Assembly (NCBI GenBank): GCA_040954595.2
Contig: CM082586.2
Location: forward strand, 10,664,001-10,728,000
Reading direction: 5' to 3'
Length of the DNA stretch: 64,000 bases
Source: Balanoglossus misakiensis
Lineage: Eukaryota; Hemichordata
This document shows positions 10,410-23,180 of this stretch, in pieces; position 1 is the first letter of the stretch; the number at the start of each line of letters is the position of its first letter. The notes below the pieces were generated by a model, which saw only the letters and a program-made list of their open reading frames with translations, ran no database searches and was not told where the DNA came from. Both the position numbers and the translations under genes were made by a program.

Positions 10410-11974
10410 GTAAGTTGTCATAATAATGTGTACAGTGAATATTTTGAAAACCAAGACTGGTACCAGTGGCACTTCTGGGAATTGTTATGTGGGGAAAAAT
10501 GAAATCAGTTTTCTCAAAAAGGAGCTTTCTTGATGGTACAAATAACATGGTCTGTGCCATTCCCAAAATGATTTTAATGTATTGAAGACCTGACAGTCAC
10601 ACAGAATAAATTCAATGAACTATTTGCCCAACATGACAACTTTTCCCCACACAGATTTAGACGTGGTGGGTATGGCTGATTTGCCTCAAATCGGCCATAC
10701 GCACCACATCTATTAATATTCATGATTTTACTTTTCATGTTTATGTACACTCTTATAACAATAGGAAATCTAGAGAATGGCTATTTCATCAAGTTGACAA
10801 CCCCCGCATGTGTAAGTCATGTACATAAACAAAAATAGTCTGGTGTGTGGAGCCTCCTCCCTTTTTACAGGAAGTACTTTCGAAAAATGTTTATGCAATC
10901 AGTTCACACTCATGATCAATTTTGTGTCAGAATTATTGTCCAAGTCAGCATGCCATAGATATATTGATGAAATAAACATTGGGACCAATAGGATTAAGGG
11001 AGGTGTGACTGGTCCAACCTGTTCAGTTTTAGTGTGGGGGGAAAAGCTGGAAGGAAAGCAGACCTAAATTACTGACAAAGAAATACAACAAATCTTGTCT
11101 CATTCTTATTTTCAATTCCTCTAGTTTTTCCATGGTACCAGTGTGGAAGCACTGATGATAACCTCTGACAGACAGTTTTAAATGACGACAATCATCTTAC
11201 TCTTATGCACATATGCGTTAATTTTGTGTGTACAAAATAACGTCCAATCCAAATATTCTGCACAATTTTATGTGCGTGCATTCATATAGTGGACTGCCTT
11301 CGCTTCCTTCTATATTTCTTGCATGCCAGATAAGAAGAATTTAGTTTTGTCTCTTCTTTTCACTCAATTTGCTGTCTTTTCCTAATCTATGACACAGACT
11401 ATGGTTGCCGCCACCTTGTCTGTTGTTAAGACAGCACTTGTGGCATAGATAACAATTTTGTAACTAGAGTCTCTGCTTTGGCAAATGTGTGTTAGATGAA
11501 CATTACACTTTAACAAAAGTCTGCTTAGAATTTAAATCATATTCTCTTCAAAATGTCTGCATCTGAGAACATGGTGAATTAAAGCTGAAAGCAGTGTTCA
11601 CTGGGCCCAAGCAATTCCCAGGGTTCCTACAGAATGCTAAGGATTATCTGCTGTGGATACCCAAAATTTTGTCAAAAAGTTTTGATCCTAAACTGATCTA
11701 TGTCCTACAAAATCTAAACTTCTAGATCTATTGGTTAGCCTAGAATTAGGAGTGTACATAATTAATTAGGTCAACAGGGGTCTTGAAACTAACCATCAAT
11801 TTTAGACACAGCCTAAATCAATTTCCCATTGTACAGTAACTAACTATATGCCGCCCTAAATTTCAGTCTGATTGACAAATGTAAAGAAAATTAAAAAGAA
11901 GTGTCTCCTGATACATTGCCATTTGCTGTGAAGTGACTTTAAAAGAAAACTGTTTTGTTTGTATTTAACTGCAG
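10410..11974 (+). other. Intron with a long-stem hairpin
   Basis: GTAAGT to CTGCAG intron between two Gln-rich exons. Besides a hairpin at 10659-10711 I see no coding or repeat structure. Confidence 0.45.
10659..10711. repeat. 25-bp-arm inverted repeat (hairpin), 3-nt loop
   Basis: The left arm begins AGACGTGGTGGGTATGG and the right arm ends CCATACGCACCACATCT. The 25-bp arms differ at three positions, two of which would be G-U pairs in RNA. The loop is only CCT, which is short for a microRNA precursor. It could equally be the remnant of a small palindromic element. Confidence 0.65.
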
Positions 11975-12223
11975 CAGCAGCAACAAGCCAGCGGAACAAA
12001 AGCAACCATTCCACCACCACAACAACAAACATGGCAACAACAACAACAACAGCAACAGTTATCAGAACAACAACAACAACAGCTGTAACTAGGACAACAG
12101 CCACGGCCGCGACCACAGGTACCTCAGATGGACTTGGCACCCAGCATGCAACAAACACTGCAACAATCATGTAGTAATCTGCTGGCTGTTGACATGAGTC
12201 TTTTTGATATTCCGAATCAATAA
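11975..12223 (+). pseudogene. Glutamine/proline-rich terminal exon with in-frame TAA
   Basis: The acceptor is TAACTGCAG (ends 11974; tandem CAG allows alternative starts three bases apart). In the frame set by the previous exon it reads QQQQASGTKATIPPPQQQTW, more Gln, then a TAA at 12086-12088, then PRPRPQVPQMDLAPSMQQ and a hydrophobic-acidic end, NLLAVDMSLFDIPNQ, before the TAA at 12221-12223. AATAAA overlaps that stop at 12219-12224. The persistence of protein-like sequence on both sides of the internal TAA argues that the frame was once coding. It is the likely 3' exon of the gene at 10158. Confidence 0.5.
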
Positions 12224-12962
12224 ATTCTTACAGGAAACTGACTATAATGAACAGGAGACTGTTCATGCCTTCATTACCGTTGTAACTTCTATATACTAAA
12301 TGAAACCCAGATGCCCAAAGAAATGTCAGAAAATTCTCAAGGTTTTTTCCAGACAGTCAAGTATTGGGGATTTGGAATATTTATCACTCTCATTTACTGT
12401 ATACAGACATATCCATTCCAAAGCTATCACCTCCACTCATTCTTCAGTGTTCCTTGATTTAAAAAAAAAAATTTAAACAGATCAAATAACACGAAATTGT
12501 TATTCCAGTGTAGTAACATAATATACTCGGTCTGTACTAATTCTTGCATTAGCTTTACATTGTTTCCATCATAATGCCTTATTTCAATATAACCATATTT
12601 GTATGCTGGGAGGATGTAACTAGTTGTCAGTGTCTATTGTAATACAAAGTATGCCATACACAAAGCAACTGTGCATTGTCTTCTGGTGTGAAAAAATGAT
12701 ACTTAGGATGTATGTAAAATGGGAAATTTTCATGAGAGATAAATTCGCCCGAATCATGCAAGTGCTAAAAAAACACGAAACTAAAAAGTCGCGTAAACAT
12801 GTTTTTCAGAAATAATGATGAATTGAAATTCGAGAATGCGAAAATTAATCGTTGCATAACAGTTGCCACATTTGATATTATGAAAATTTCCCGTTGCGAA
12901 AATTTCATGTTTTACAGTATATAGCCATATTTTTTCCACTTCCAAAACTAACATCAAGAGTG
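12224..12962. other. No gene seen
   Basis: AT-rich flank downstream of the Gln-rich exon; no repeat or coding structure recognised. Confidence 0.4.
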
Positions 12963-13251
12963 ATGCATGCCACTGGCCCAATAAAGCCTGATAGCTCTTG
13001 CTGGGAATTGTGATGTAACTACCATCCCCCTTAAAGTCACTGACATAAACTGAACAATGGCGATTGTGTGTAAGGTTATAGTAAAGGCAAGGCTAATTTA
13101 AATTTAAAATGGTACCAATCCTTAATCACACATATGTATCCTTTGACCAATCATTGGAAAAACAAAGTCCGTGATTGACTTCAAAGTAATGCTAATTACA
13201 TCACGATTCCCTGCAAGGGGTATCATGCTTTATTGGGCCAGTGGCATGCAT
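12963..13251. mobile_element. Palindromic MITE
   Basis: 289 bp. Both ends read ATGCATGCCACTGGCCCAAT and continue as AAAGC on each strand. Similarity between the arms extends about 75 bp inward (GGGAAT, GTGATGTAA, AAGTCA words in both). No coding capacity. The exact target duplication is not clear because the ends are themselves palindromic. Confidence 0.7.
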
Positions 13252-14388
13252 AGTTTTTTGAAAGCAAAGCAGATAAAATACAGCTATATACTAGACTAAT
13301 ACCTTATTAACTCCTGATCATTGGAGAATGTATCTCTAAAGTTACTCTCTATCGCTCCCTCAGGGAAGAGAGCAATAGACAGCTCTTTCAGTGTCAGAAC
13401 TTCCAGTTGTATACCAATCATTTGTATTACCCAATCACAGACTTTGTGTTATTGGTCATTTATCTATCCAATTGAAACTCACATGTTCATTGGAGCATTA
13501 CACCAAAGAAGTCACACTATAACAGTGACAATACAACACTTGCAAAAACATGGATTGCTCAGGTCAGCCTATCTGGTTCCAGATTATGTGACCCAACTAA
13601 TGCAGCTATAATGAATGTGTTTGGTTATATACAGAGAATTGTAGGTTGTATGAGACATGTTAATATTACACTCTAGCATGGGGCAATGTATATTTATCAT
13701 GTGAAAGCCACGAAGTCACTAGCTCTTGATGTTCATTTTCTATTTTTGTTGTTGAATAATTTGTTATGAAATTGGATTGAAGCTGAACTCACAGCATATG
13801 TGTGGACATAACACGTTTATACGTCCATGTAATAATTTTTGTTAAAGCCAAACAATTAAATATCACCATTATAACAAAATTAACAACAATCTAACCCCGG
13901 GGCTGTCACTAATTTGAATGGATACCGATCCAGAGTTAATGTTTCATTGGGAAGTCTAACAGTGTTTTGAAATGTCACATTGTAATTTGAAAGTTTGGGC
14001 TTGGGCAGTGACAATGACATTGTTTGTGTACACAATTTGAAATGGAGCTCTTTGAAAAGAGAAAAGTGGTGTGTGGAAAAGAATGAAGTCTTTGGGCTTA
14101 TATCAGGTGCCTTCATTTGACTCTCAAGGAGAGTTTTGTAAAACAATTAACTTGTTGTGTGTCAGCATTATTGGGAAAGATTAAGCACACACATGTATAC
14201 AGGTTAGATAAAAATGGAAAATTACCATCAGCCTTTTTTCTTAGCACTCTCACCATTCACCCCCAGTTCCCTGTGTAGACATCCAACTTTTCCAACAGAA
14301 ACAATGGATTTGGACCGAACCATTAGTTCATTTGAATACCGGTATGTATGTAATATCTGTATTTATAACATACCTCATGCTAACACTG
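13252..14388. other. No gene seen
   Basis: The open frames here have no domain-like features or splice signals that I can use. Treated as intergenic. Confidence 0.35.
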
Positions 14389-14653
14389 TGTCATGATTCG
14401 CCAGAATCCGTCAGGTGATAAGAAAATAGAATCGACTATGAATCCCTTGGGGAAATAGCAGAAAATATATAAACTGGTCACGTGACCAAAGGGATATAAA
14501 AGAATCCCATGCATATACATAGTCAGTTCACCTCTGTAGCCAGACTGGCCATACATATGAACTGATGATGTCCCTGTTTTAGGCATATGGCTTGTGAAAC
14601 TGTTAAACCATTTTGTTGTGTTTTGTGTTTGGTGATCGGCAAAATCCGTGACA
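14389..14653 (+). mobile_element. Possible solo LTR
   Basis: 265-bp segment starting TGTCATG and ending CGTGACA (TG...CA with a 5-bp inverted end). It has a GTCACGTGAC palindrome followed about 10 bp on by a TATA-like GATATAAAAG near 14493, a promoter-like layout inside an LTR. Flanking bases do not show a clear target duplication and no second copy was found, so this is tentative. Confidence 0.35.
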
Positions 14654-15289
14654 AGCATGGTAGAATCAAACTATTAGATGCATGTTAAGAAATATAGTCA
14701 ATTATTAGGAAGTGACCATAGTTGCCAAACGATTAAAATCACATTTTTAATAACAATATTCACATGTCATTGTTTCTACATTTCTAGAATTTCAGCCATT
14801 CATTTTATGTTTGTGTGAAGAATGACACCTTGAGGCTGTAGAATCATGTATAGTGCTGAAGGGAAGGGGGGACACGATTCCTCAATTTCTTTCATTTTGC
14901 ATAAGATGCTAAGTTGGTTTAATTTTTTTCCGGATATTGCTTATATTGTACTGAAAGTTTGGTATGTTATGCAGTTTTTAAGAAGAGCTTTTGACAAACA
15001 TTTCAGTGTACTTTCAAGACTGCTAGAGTATGTACATAGTGTATGCAGCGTTAGGAAGAAATATCTTTGATATTTTTATTCTAACAATTTTCCTATCAGG
15101 ATAAACAAGTAGACAGAGATATCATGTTTGGATTTTTGCATACATAAAATAAATATTCTGATAAAATGAGTGCTTTTGTCTGTCTCTTTGATTTCAGGTG
15201 AGGATCAGCCGCTCCAACAAATGGTCTGCTTACTTCCCTTTTTCATCTGATTAAAATCAAATGTAGTGTTAGGCGCTGGTGATGATTTT
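14654..15289. other. No gene seen
   Basis: AT-rich. A TTTCAG at about 15197 is followed by 17 open codons to TGA, too little to claim an exon. Confidence 0.35.
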
Positions 15290-16760
15290 GGCTATTCTGT
15301 TCTCAGTTGTTAGCTGGGAACTACTGGTCAGATTGCTTTGAAAAGTGGTATGCATGTTTCTTATGCCAAGATCATAGAGCTATATAAGTTCTAAGCTAAC
15401 ATCGTGAATTGTCTACTTTTTATGAATGTTTTGTCTTTTAACACAATGGTAAAATATTTTCTATGAAAGTAATTGGCTGATTTCTTTAACATTTAGTATA
15501 AATCTTCCTATAGGTGTAATTGTTGCAAAGTTTGCACATTTGTAATTATGAGCCAAATTTTGCAATTTTTGGTCAAAAATCGTTTTCTCTGAAACCTCGT
15601 GCTTGTCAGATTGCTTTGGGAATTGGTAGGCATGTTCTCAGGGTTAAGCAATTGTAAGTTGTTTGAAAATTTTGTTGAAATTTGCTTATTTGTGTTCTTG
15701 AGGTAACTTGTGATTTTCTTGTTGAAACCACTTGTCAGATTGCTTTGAACTTTGGTAAGCATGTTCTCATCGAAGTAAGATATTGTATAATTTTGGTGAT
15801 GTTTGCATTTTTGTGTTTGGCAGTTTTGGGACAGTTTTTTTAAATTAGATCATATCTATTTGTTTGGTATTAGGTCATTAACAAAAAATTAAGTCATAGA
15901 GTTGGTCACACATATTACTTATAGCACAAGTTTGAAAAAAATGACCAGTTTGTGTCGCGTTATCTGCTTTCATTGAGGAGTAACAGCGCCCGCAAGTCAA
16001 GTGTTTATGTCACATTTGTATTGGTATATTCCAGTGGGACCTTATGAGATCGGTACGTTGCATCTGTATGGATGTATGGGAGTATGTCCATCCACATCAA
16101 AAACTTGAAGACTGCTACGCGTACAACCTCGATATTTGGTGTGTAGATGCATACCGGGTTGTAGATGGGAGTTTGTTCAAACGAAGTTGACATTGCCAAA
16201 AATATGCAAATTTTCTGGGAAAAACCTTAATTTGGTCAAAACTCAGAAACTCAGCAACCCCTGGTCATAATGATTCTGTATGTTTTGAGGTAATACTTTG
16301 AATTTTCTATTTTTCGCATTTGTTTGTCTTTTTCTACATTTTTGTAAAAAAACTACCTTTCTGGAATTAATCAGCCCACCTCTTTGAAATTTAGTATGGA
16401 GCTTCATATAGGTGATCTGAGTTACTAAAGTTTTGTTTAAATTGCTGCAAAATTTGCGAGCAATTTTTACCTTTTTGATCATTTTTTAAATGTAAAACAG
16501 CTCATAGATTGCTTTGGAAATTTGCATGTATGTTTGTCAAATCAACTAGAAGAATTTAATATTATATTTTTGGGGTGATTTTTGCCATTTTTGGTCAAAA
16601 CTCTTTCTCAGAACCCTCTACTCCATTGCTTTCAAATTTGATTTAAAGGTTCCTGGGTGCGTTGTCATGATAATTTACAAAACCAATGATGAAAGTGTCA
16701 ATGCTTTTTGTTGGCAATATCTTGTATTTTGGGGGCATATTTTCCAATTTTGAAAAATAA
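15290..16760. repeat. Dispersed repeat cluster (CAGATTGCTTTG family), plus orientation
   Basis: Repeated degenerate units containing CAGATTGCTTTGAAATTTGG, GGCATGTTCTC and TTTTTGGTCAAAA, for example near 15330, 15608 and 15737, with spacing of about 130 bp between the last two. The reverse complement of the cluster at 1080-2010 and the same family as 18960-19400. Non-coding. Confidence 0.6.
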
Positions 16761-18955
16761 TAGTTCCCAGTGTATTACTCTAAAATTGAGTTAATAGTAT
16801 TGGAATTATAATGGAATCAAATTATAGGTAATTCGGAACTTTTATATTTTGTAGGGTATTTTGTTATATACAAAAACAAAATTCATCTCCGCGACCAGCT
16901 GTTCTTTTTGGTGCATGGACAGTGTTGGCCTGTCGATTTATCTATATTTAGAAAATTTGATCAAATTCAAACTTGAATTGCATTGAATCAATTTTAATTC
17001 CCGCCAAGAACACTTTATTGACTACAAACGTTTGTTTTGTTGGATGGGTAAAATTTAAGACCTCTCGACCAACGCAGAGTGAAGTTTAATACTTTTGAAG
17101 TTGTCAAAATCGACTAAACAGAGCGAGAAAAACGGCAATTTGCGCTGTCGGCACATTTCTTCTCCTGCCTCGAATTATCGACACCAGGACCCCCCCCCCC
17201 CAAAAAAAAAAATATCAATTATGGATCATCAAATAACTAGACTGCATCGTCCATGAAATCAAACTCGACGACAAAAAAACTTCGCCGATTCCGAGGTAAA
17301 CGCATCCCGACAGGATAAGAACTCCGCTATTTGATGTCATCTGATTTCTCTGTAAACATTGGTTGGTCGTTACTTCGGGAATGGCACTTAATCTTCTCGG
17401 TTCGGCCTTTAATTTCCATGACCCCGGTTGTTTCGGCCAAGACGCAAACTGGTTCTTCACTTTGTAGTTCAGTAAAGTTGGCGAATGGGATAGTCTGTTA
17501 ATGGTGAATGCAGGCCTGAACGCAGTGCTAGCGAACGGGACAAATTGACATAATAAAAGCGAGCGTGTTGTCAGATTAGTGGGACTGTCATATCATGAAC
17601 ACAATACGGGAGGCGTGATAAGGGCATTATAAAGAGCGAGCGTGAAACAGACATGGAAACGATCGACAGTACGGTACAGTGGCTGTGGGTAGAGCGAGCA
17701 TGTTGCTGTGCCGAACACATTCACCATGTTTGTTAAATACAACACACACCGACTTGACCTGCGGCCGCAGCTGCAGCTTCCTAACGCGCCCTAATCCAAG
17801 CAGTTTACGATCTCGTGGATCGTGGTTGGACCAACAAAATGACCCAGAAAGAGAACCACATTAGGAAGTATTATAGGTCTGTTTCCTCAAAGTCGAATAG
17901 GTGCAAAACTTAACGCACATCAAAATGTTGCCCAGACAACGGAAGTTAGCAGTTTGCTTGCTCGGTTTGAAATGCGCGGCTGTGGTAGAAAATTACCCCC
18001 TGTTCTTTGGGACGTGAGCCACCCCCCTGAGACAATGGTGCACTCACACTCGAGAACATAGGTTTGCTATTTGCATATACAAATGGAATATTCCTTCGAA
18101 TGCGAGCATGTTCCAGTGCGTTCTAAAATAATAAAATATGCAGCTATAGCATGTATGCATATTCATTAGTGTGTCGTAATGCTAACTATGGTCTGTGATT
18201 GGGTAACAAGTCCCACTCTCCATAACAACAGGTGATCATTGACCCGTTTCCGGTGTGCGACGCCGGGTTTCGACCACTTTCCTTCTTACTGCCGCGGGAT
18301 CAAGACGTCTTTTCGGTAGGCTCATAATCCAGTCATTGCTTTTAGTACCATAGCCTATGTAGCTACGTTACCGTCGCTCGATTGTTTAGTCTGGTATTAG
18401 GTGATTTGCAGCTATCCGTTCAACACCTTGTAGTTGAACAGAAGTAGGTCTTATTCCAGAAAAAAATCCGAGCTACGGGCGTGCAGCTAGCCATGCCTCT
18501 CGGCCATTCTGTGTATGGCTTCGCTGCTGACCCTGAGGTCATAATCGAGAAAGTCTAGACATATTTATAGGGTTATACTCTGTGAGAATTTTATTGCTAG
18601 GCCTCTTGCCTAAGCGCACGTAGAGCCAGTGTTTGCATTTTTTTTTAATTTTACGGTTTAAACGTGGTTGGTGTATTTTCGCTTTTCTGTTTGTTTTTTC
18701 GTAACATTTTACTGTTTACATGTTGTTGGCGTATTTTCGCTTTTCTGGTGTGATTTCCACCTCACTGTTGGCATACTTAAACAATTATCCTAATTTTTAT
18801 TGGGCAAACCGATAAAACCAAAACCACCACAAGTAAAGAAAATTGTAATCTGTTTGGTGATAACCCTTTTAGCTTTGAGAGATAACCGATTTGATGTTTT
18901 AGTAAAACCAAATTTTTGACCAGGGTGACAAGCATTTTTTTCTCTGAGAGTCGTG
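16761..18955. other. Mostly unique stretch with CpG-richer core
   Basis: No protein-like frame. A C12A11 run lies at 17190-17212. The part from 17460 to 18520 is richer in CpG and carries several GCGAGCGTG-type words (about 17560, 17635, 17695), so it could hold a promoter or first exon, but I see no coding start that leads anywhere. Two copies of GTGTATTTTCGCTTTTCTG-like sequence occur near 18675 and 18735. Confidence 0.3.
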
Positions 18956-19440
18956 TTGCTTTGAAGCATACATTTGGATATATGGTCCCATTTGATGAAA
19001 ACCTGGTTGATGAAAAATGTGCATATTTATAATTTTGTAGAATTTTTTGTCTTTTTTGGTCAAAAATTGTTTTATCTAAAACTGCTTGTCAGATTGCTTT
19101 CAAATTTTGCAGGGTTGTTCCTTGGGAATAATTAAGTGAGATGTTTTAGAAAAATACTTGAAATATGCATATTTGCGTTTTGTGTGTGATAGTTTTGGAA
19201 TTTTTCATTAAAAATTATTTTCTTTCAAACTGATTGTCAGATTGCCTTGAGCTTTGGTAGGCATGTTCCCTGAAGCGATTGACGTAAGATATTGTACAAT
19301 TTTGGTGAAAATACTGATTTTTCTGAAACTGCATATGGGATTGCTTTGAAATTTGATAGTATTATTGCAATGGGTAACCCAAGTTTTGTCTGATTGTGTT
19401 GATTTCCCTATACTGAGACTCGCCAAGTACACTATATGTT
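18956..19440. repeat. Dispersed repeat cluster (CAGATTGCTTTG family), second cluster
   Basis: At least three units with the same words as the cluster at 15290 (TTGTCAGATTGC, GGCATGTTCCC, TTGGTCAAAAATTG). Non-coding. Confidence 0.6.
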
Positions 19441-20072
19441 TATATCACTAGAGAGTTCAGAATCCAATATGGCCGCCATACGAACTGGGACATACTGTGT
19501 AATCTGATTATTTTCTAAACTTGTCATATTTTAATTTCTCGATCTCACAAATAAAAATGAAATGCCAAAAACTTAGTAACTTTCGTTTCTTCCCGCTTGG
19601 TGTCCATTAAAGTCTTTTTCCTCCCACTGGGAAAGTGGCTAGAGTCAATATGTGCATAATGGCAGCATTATATGGCACTGAATAAATGGCAGGGGTGTTT
19701 ACATCTCCTAATTTGTTTTCACTTAAACCATGATAAATATCTAACATTATATGATCATATTGTGTATGCAACTCGGAGATGCGTTTCACTTCAGGGTTGG
19801 AAGTTTGTTTAGTCAAGTCTGGGAAGTGACATGTCTTCAAAGTGACTGATGTTATCTGCTTAGAGCTGAATGCCCATGGGTGTTCTTTCCTAGAAATACA
19901 TTTTCTTTGCATTTCATAGACCTGTGTATAATTATAATTTCAGTTATATATTCTAATTTGTGTTTAGGTAGAGTATGCATGGAATTAAAATAATTATTCT
20001 GTAATTACCCAACAAAAATGTTTGTCTTACAATTGTCTAGCAAGTGGGTATTTTGATTGTTAATTTGCACAG
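19441..20072. other. Non-coding or unassigned; one minus-strand open frame
   Basis: A 101-codon minus-strand frame (19912 to 19607) has a normal amino-acid mix but no motif I recognise and no splice context, so it is not called as a gene. The segment ends with an acceptor-like TTTGCACAG at 20072. Confidence 0.25.
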
Positions 20073-20316
20073 GCAACATTATGGAAGTAGCATAAAGAGT
20101 ATTCGATAATATAGCAGACCTTCTAGCCAGAAAGAAGAGCTTAGAAGATTTATCAGCTCATAATATTCCTTTAACCAATGAACTTTATATGAACTTGCAC
20201 ACCTGCCTTCAAGATACAGGGATTAATGTTCAGGAAACCTTACCAGCTCTAGTACATTTATTTCAGCCAGAAATTGAATTACCAGAAAAAAAAATCAGTA
20301 ATGTTACAAAGAAACA
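20073..20316 (+). pseudogene. Orphan exon-like open segment with in-frame TAA
   Basis: Acceptor GCACAG at 20072 and donor ACA|GTAAGA at 20317. After a TAA at 20093-20095 the frame is open for 74 codons, reading NIADLLARKKSLEDLSAHNI and further on NLHTCLQDTGINVQETLPAL, a helical-looking soluble peptide with balanced composition. I do not recognise the family. The frame has no ATG after the stop, so it can only be an internal exon or a remnant. Confidence 0.35.
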
Positions 20317-21600
20317 GTAAGAAAATAAATGGAGAAAGCCAGCAAGGAAGGCAGAAAAGTGGAATACATGAAATACACAGTTTGCTTAAACTACATGTGT
20401 ATGCAGTAAAAACTGTATGGTGCAAGGACGTTCAGTTTTATGATTTATAGCCAGCCAGTCTTTCCATGCATATCATACCAAAATTAATATGAAAATCGTG
20501 TAAATGTTAATAGACTACAAGGATAGTACAAATACATGTAGACATTACACTATCCAACTTTCTCCACTTTTGATATCTGCCCAACACAGGCAAGCAAAAG
20601 GGCCGATCTGAGAGTTTGACTTGAATGATGGCAATTTTTGCTGTCCAGAAGTAACTGTATAAAATATTTTTGGTAGTAGTATTATTGCTCAAAATACACA
20701 AGAATTTAAATATTTCCACTCACTACAGTGATTGAACTGATTTTCAGCAAATTGCAGTGTATAAACAGATATTGCCATCTAATGAAATATCAATCCAATA
20801 TGGCCGCCCATTTGCAATGGTAAAATGCTAGGTTTTTCCTTTTTTGAGCGCCTGGGAATTTAAATTGTAATCCAGATATCAAAAACTGAAGTCACTATCT
20901 GTATCTGCACATATATTGTAATATATTCTGAAAATTTCGTTACAATTAGATCAACTATGATTGAGACACGGAACATCAAACATTGCAAAATTTCATATTT
21001 CCCATGGTGCCATGCAAAAAATAGAGAGATTTTCTTTACAAGTTTAGATGATCTCCTGTAAAACTGAAAGAAGTATTCTTCTGTGAATCGTGCATAATTT
21101 TTTGAAAAATGTTGAAGATACTTGAGAATATCAGTATTTTTTGATGCTTTTGTACCTTGAAAACTGGTGAACCGATTTTGATAATTTTCTTTATTATAAC
21201 CTACAAAGACCTATAAAATTTTTTATCAGTAAAATAAACAGCCTTATATAATTTTACCGGTCCAGCTGTTACAGAGACCACCGGTTATTTTATTATAAAC
21301 TGGTGGTAGGTCAGTGAATGCCTCTGTCTGATTGGACTAATTAGCTTGTCATACTCGCATGTATTTTACAGACAGTTTTTGGACAAAAATCTGTTTTTTT
21401 TTAGTGCTGCTGGTAAGATTGCAGTGACACATAACACTTGATTGAGCATGGTGAATTTTTTTATGTTTCCATAGTATTTGAATATTTTTGCCATATATGC
21501 TTGCCAATGTCGCCCGCGATTTAATTCTGGTGAATACCTAAAATCTGTGTAATCCCCAAATGGCACAACAGTTTCCTATACGCTATGTTTTAAGAAGTTA
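20317..21600. other. No gene seen
   Basis: AT-rich spacer before the large repeat domain. A TCCAATATGGCCGCC word near 20790 and 19462 is shared with the repeat units that follow. Confidence 0.35.
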
Positions 21601-22130
21601 ATTATACATAGACATAGTGACCTCTGGCTTACCATTTCTAGCCATCCACAACAGATACAGAGTTTGCTTTCTGTTGGAATCATGCTAACTGCTTTGGCCC
21701 CTGTAATGTTGCATGTTCCTTTAATTGTCTTCTTCATGTTGGCCATATTGGATTTTCTGATAACCTCTTAAAGTTGACATTTTTTCAAAACTACATGGCC
21801 AATCAAGTTCTAATTTACTGTCCCTTCCAATTTTTTTCAATAATATTGTTAGTGGTCATGCGACTTTGGATTCATTATGGATTGTTGAAAAATCTCATTA
21901 AACATTTCCAAAATCTTTTTCTAATCAAGTTTTCAAGTGTATTGTGATTAGTTAAACCTTATTGGAGCCAAATTGGACTTTCTGAACTCTAATTAAAGAC
22001 AAAGATTTCCTATTTCTAGCCTACTCATTTAAAGCACACATTCATTTTATTGATACGAGTCACCATATGTATAGAATACGTTACATTTTTTGGCAAATTT
22101 CACATGTCCTTTGATTCAGATTTGTTAGAA

Positions 22131-23180
22131 CTGAATTGTACTTGGATATGTCTCTTGTTAAAAAGCACAACAGTCATGATTGTGTTCACATGAGTTTTAT
22201 TGCTGCCAGGACATAACCCAAATATTTTGATAATTTTGGCAATGACCCTTGTTCTACTTGGATATGTCTCTAGTCTTGTTAAAAAGCACAACAGTCATAA
22301 TTGTGTTCACATGAGTTTTATTGCTGCCAGGACATAACCCAAATATTTTGATAATTTTGGCGATGACCCTTGATCTACTTGGATATGTCTCTTGTTAAAA
22401 AGCACAACAGTCATGATTTTGTTCACATGAGTTTTATTGCTGCCAGGACATAACCAAAATATTTTGATAATTTTGGCAATGACCCTTGATCTACTTGGAT
22501 ATGTCTCTTGTTAAAAAACACAACAGTCATAATTGTGTTCACATGAGTTTTATTGCTGCCTGGACATAACCTACATATTTTGATAATGTTGGCAATGATC
22601 CTTGATCTACTTGGATATGCCTCTTGTTAAAAAGCACAACAGTCATGATTGTGTTCACATGAGTTTTATTGCTGCCAGGACATAACCCAAATATTTTGAT
22701 AATTTTGGCAATGACCCTTGATCTACTTGGATATGTCTCTTGTTAAAAAGCACAACAGTCATGATTGTGTTCACACGAGTTTTATTGCTGCCAGGACATA
22801 ACCCAAATATTTTGATAATTTTGGCAATGACCCTTGATCTACTTGGATATGTCTCTTGTTAAAAAGCACAACAGTCATTATTGTGTTCATATGAGTTTTA
22901 TTGCTGCCAGGACATAACCAAAATATTTTGATAATTTTGGCAATGACCCTTGATCTACTTGGATAGGTCTCTTGTTAAAAAGCACAACAGTCATGATTTT
23001 GTTCACATGAGTTATATTGCTGCCAGGACATAACCCAAATATTTTGATAATTTTGGCCATGACCCTTGATCTACTTGGATATGTCTCTTTTAAAAAGCAC
23101 AACAGTCATGATATTGTACACATGAGTACTATTGCTGCCTGGACATAACCCAAATATTTTGATAATTTTGGCCATGATCT
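22131..23180. repeat. 116-bp tandem array I (about 9 copies)
   Basis: Monomer contains CTACTTGGATATGTCTCTTG, AAGCACAACAGTCATGATT and CCAAATATTTTGATAATTTT. The spacing is exactly 116 bp between TGATCTACTT at 22371, 22487, 22603 and 22719. One early monomer has a 6-bp insertion. Confidence 0.9.

Noticed and set aside
10255-12170. Minus-strand Val-rich frames and plus-strand Thr-rich frame
   Set aside because: Shadows of CAA/CAG runs in the Gln-rich exons.
13321-13611. 96-codon plus-strand frame
   Set aside because: Composition and context give no support for coding.
17215-17864. Frames in the CpG-richer stretch
   Set aside because: No homology-like motifs, splice sites or length to support a gene; kept only as a possible promoter region.
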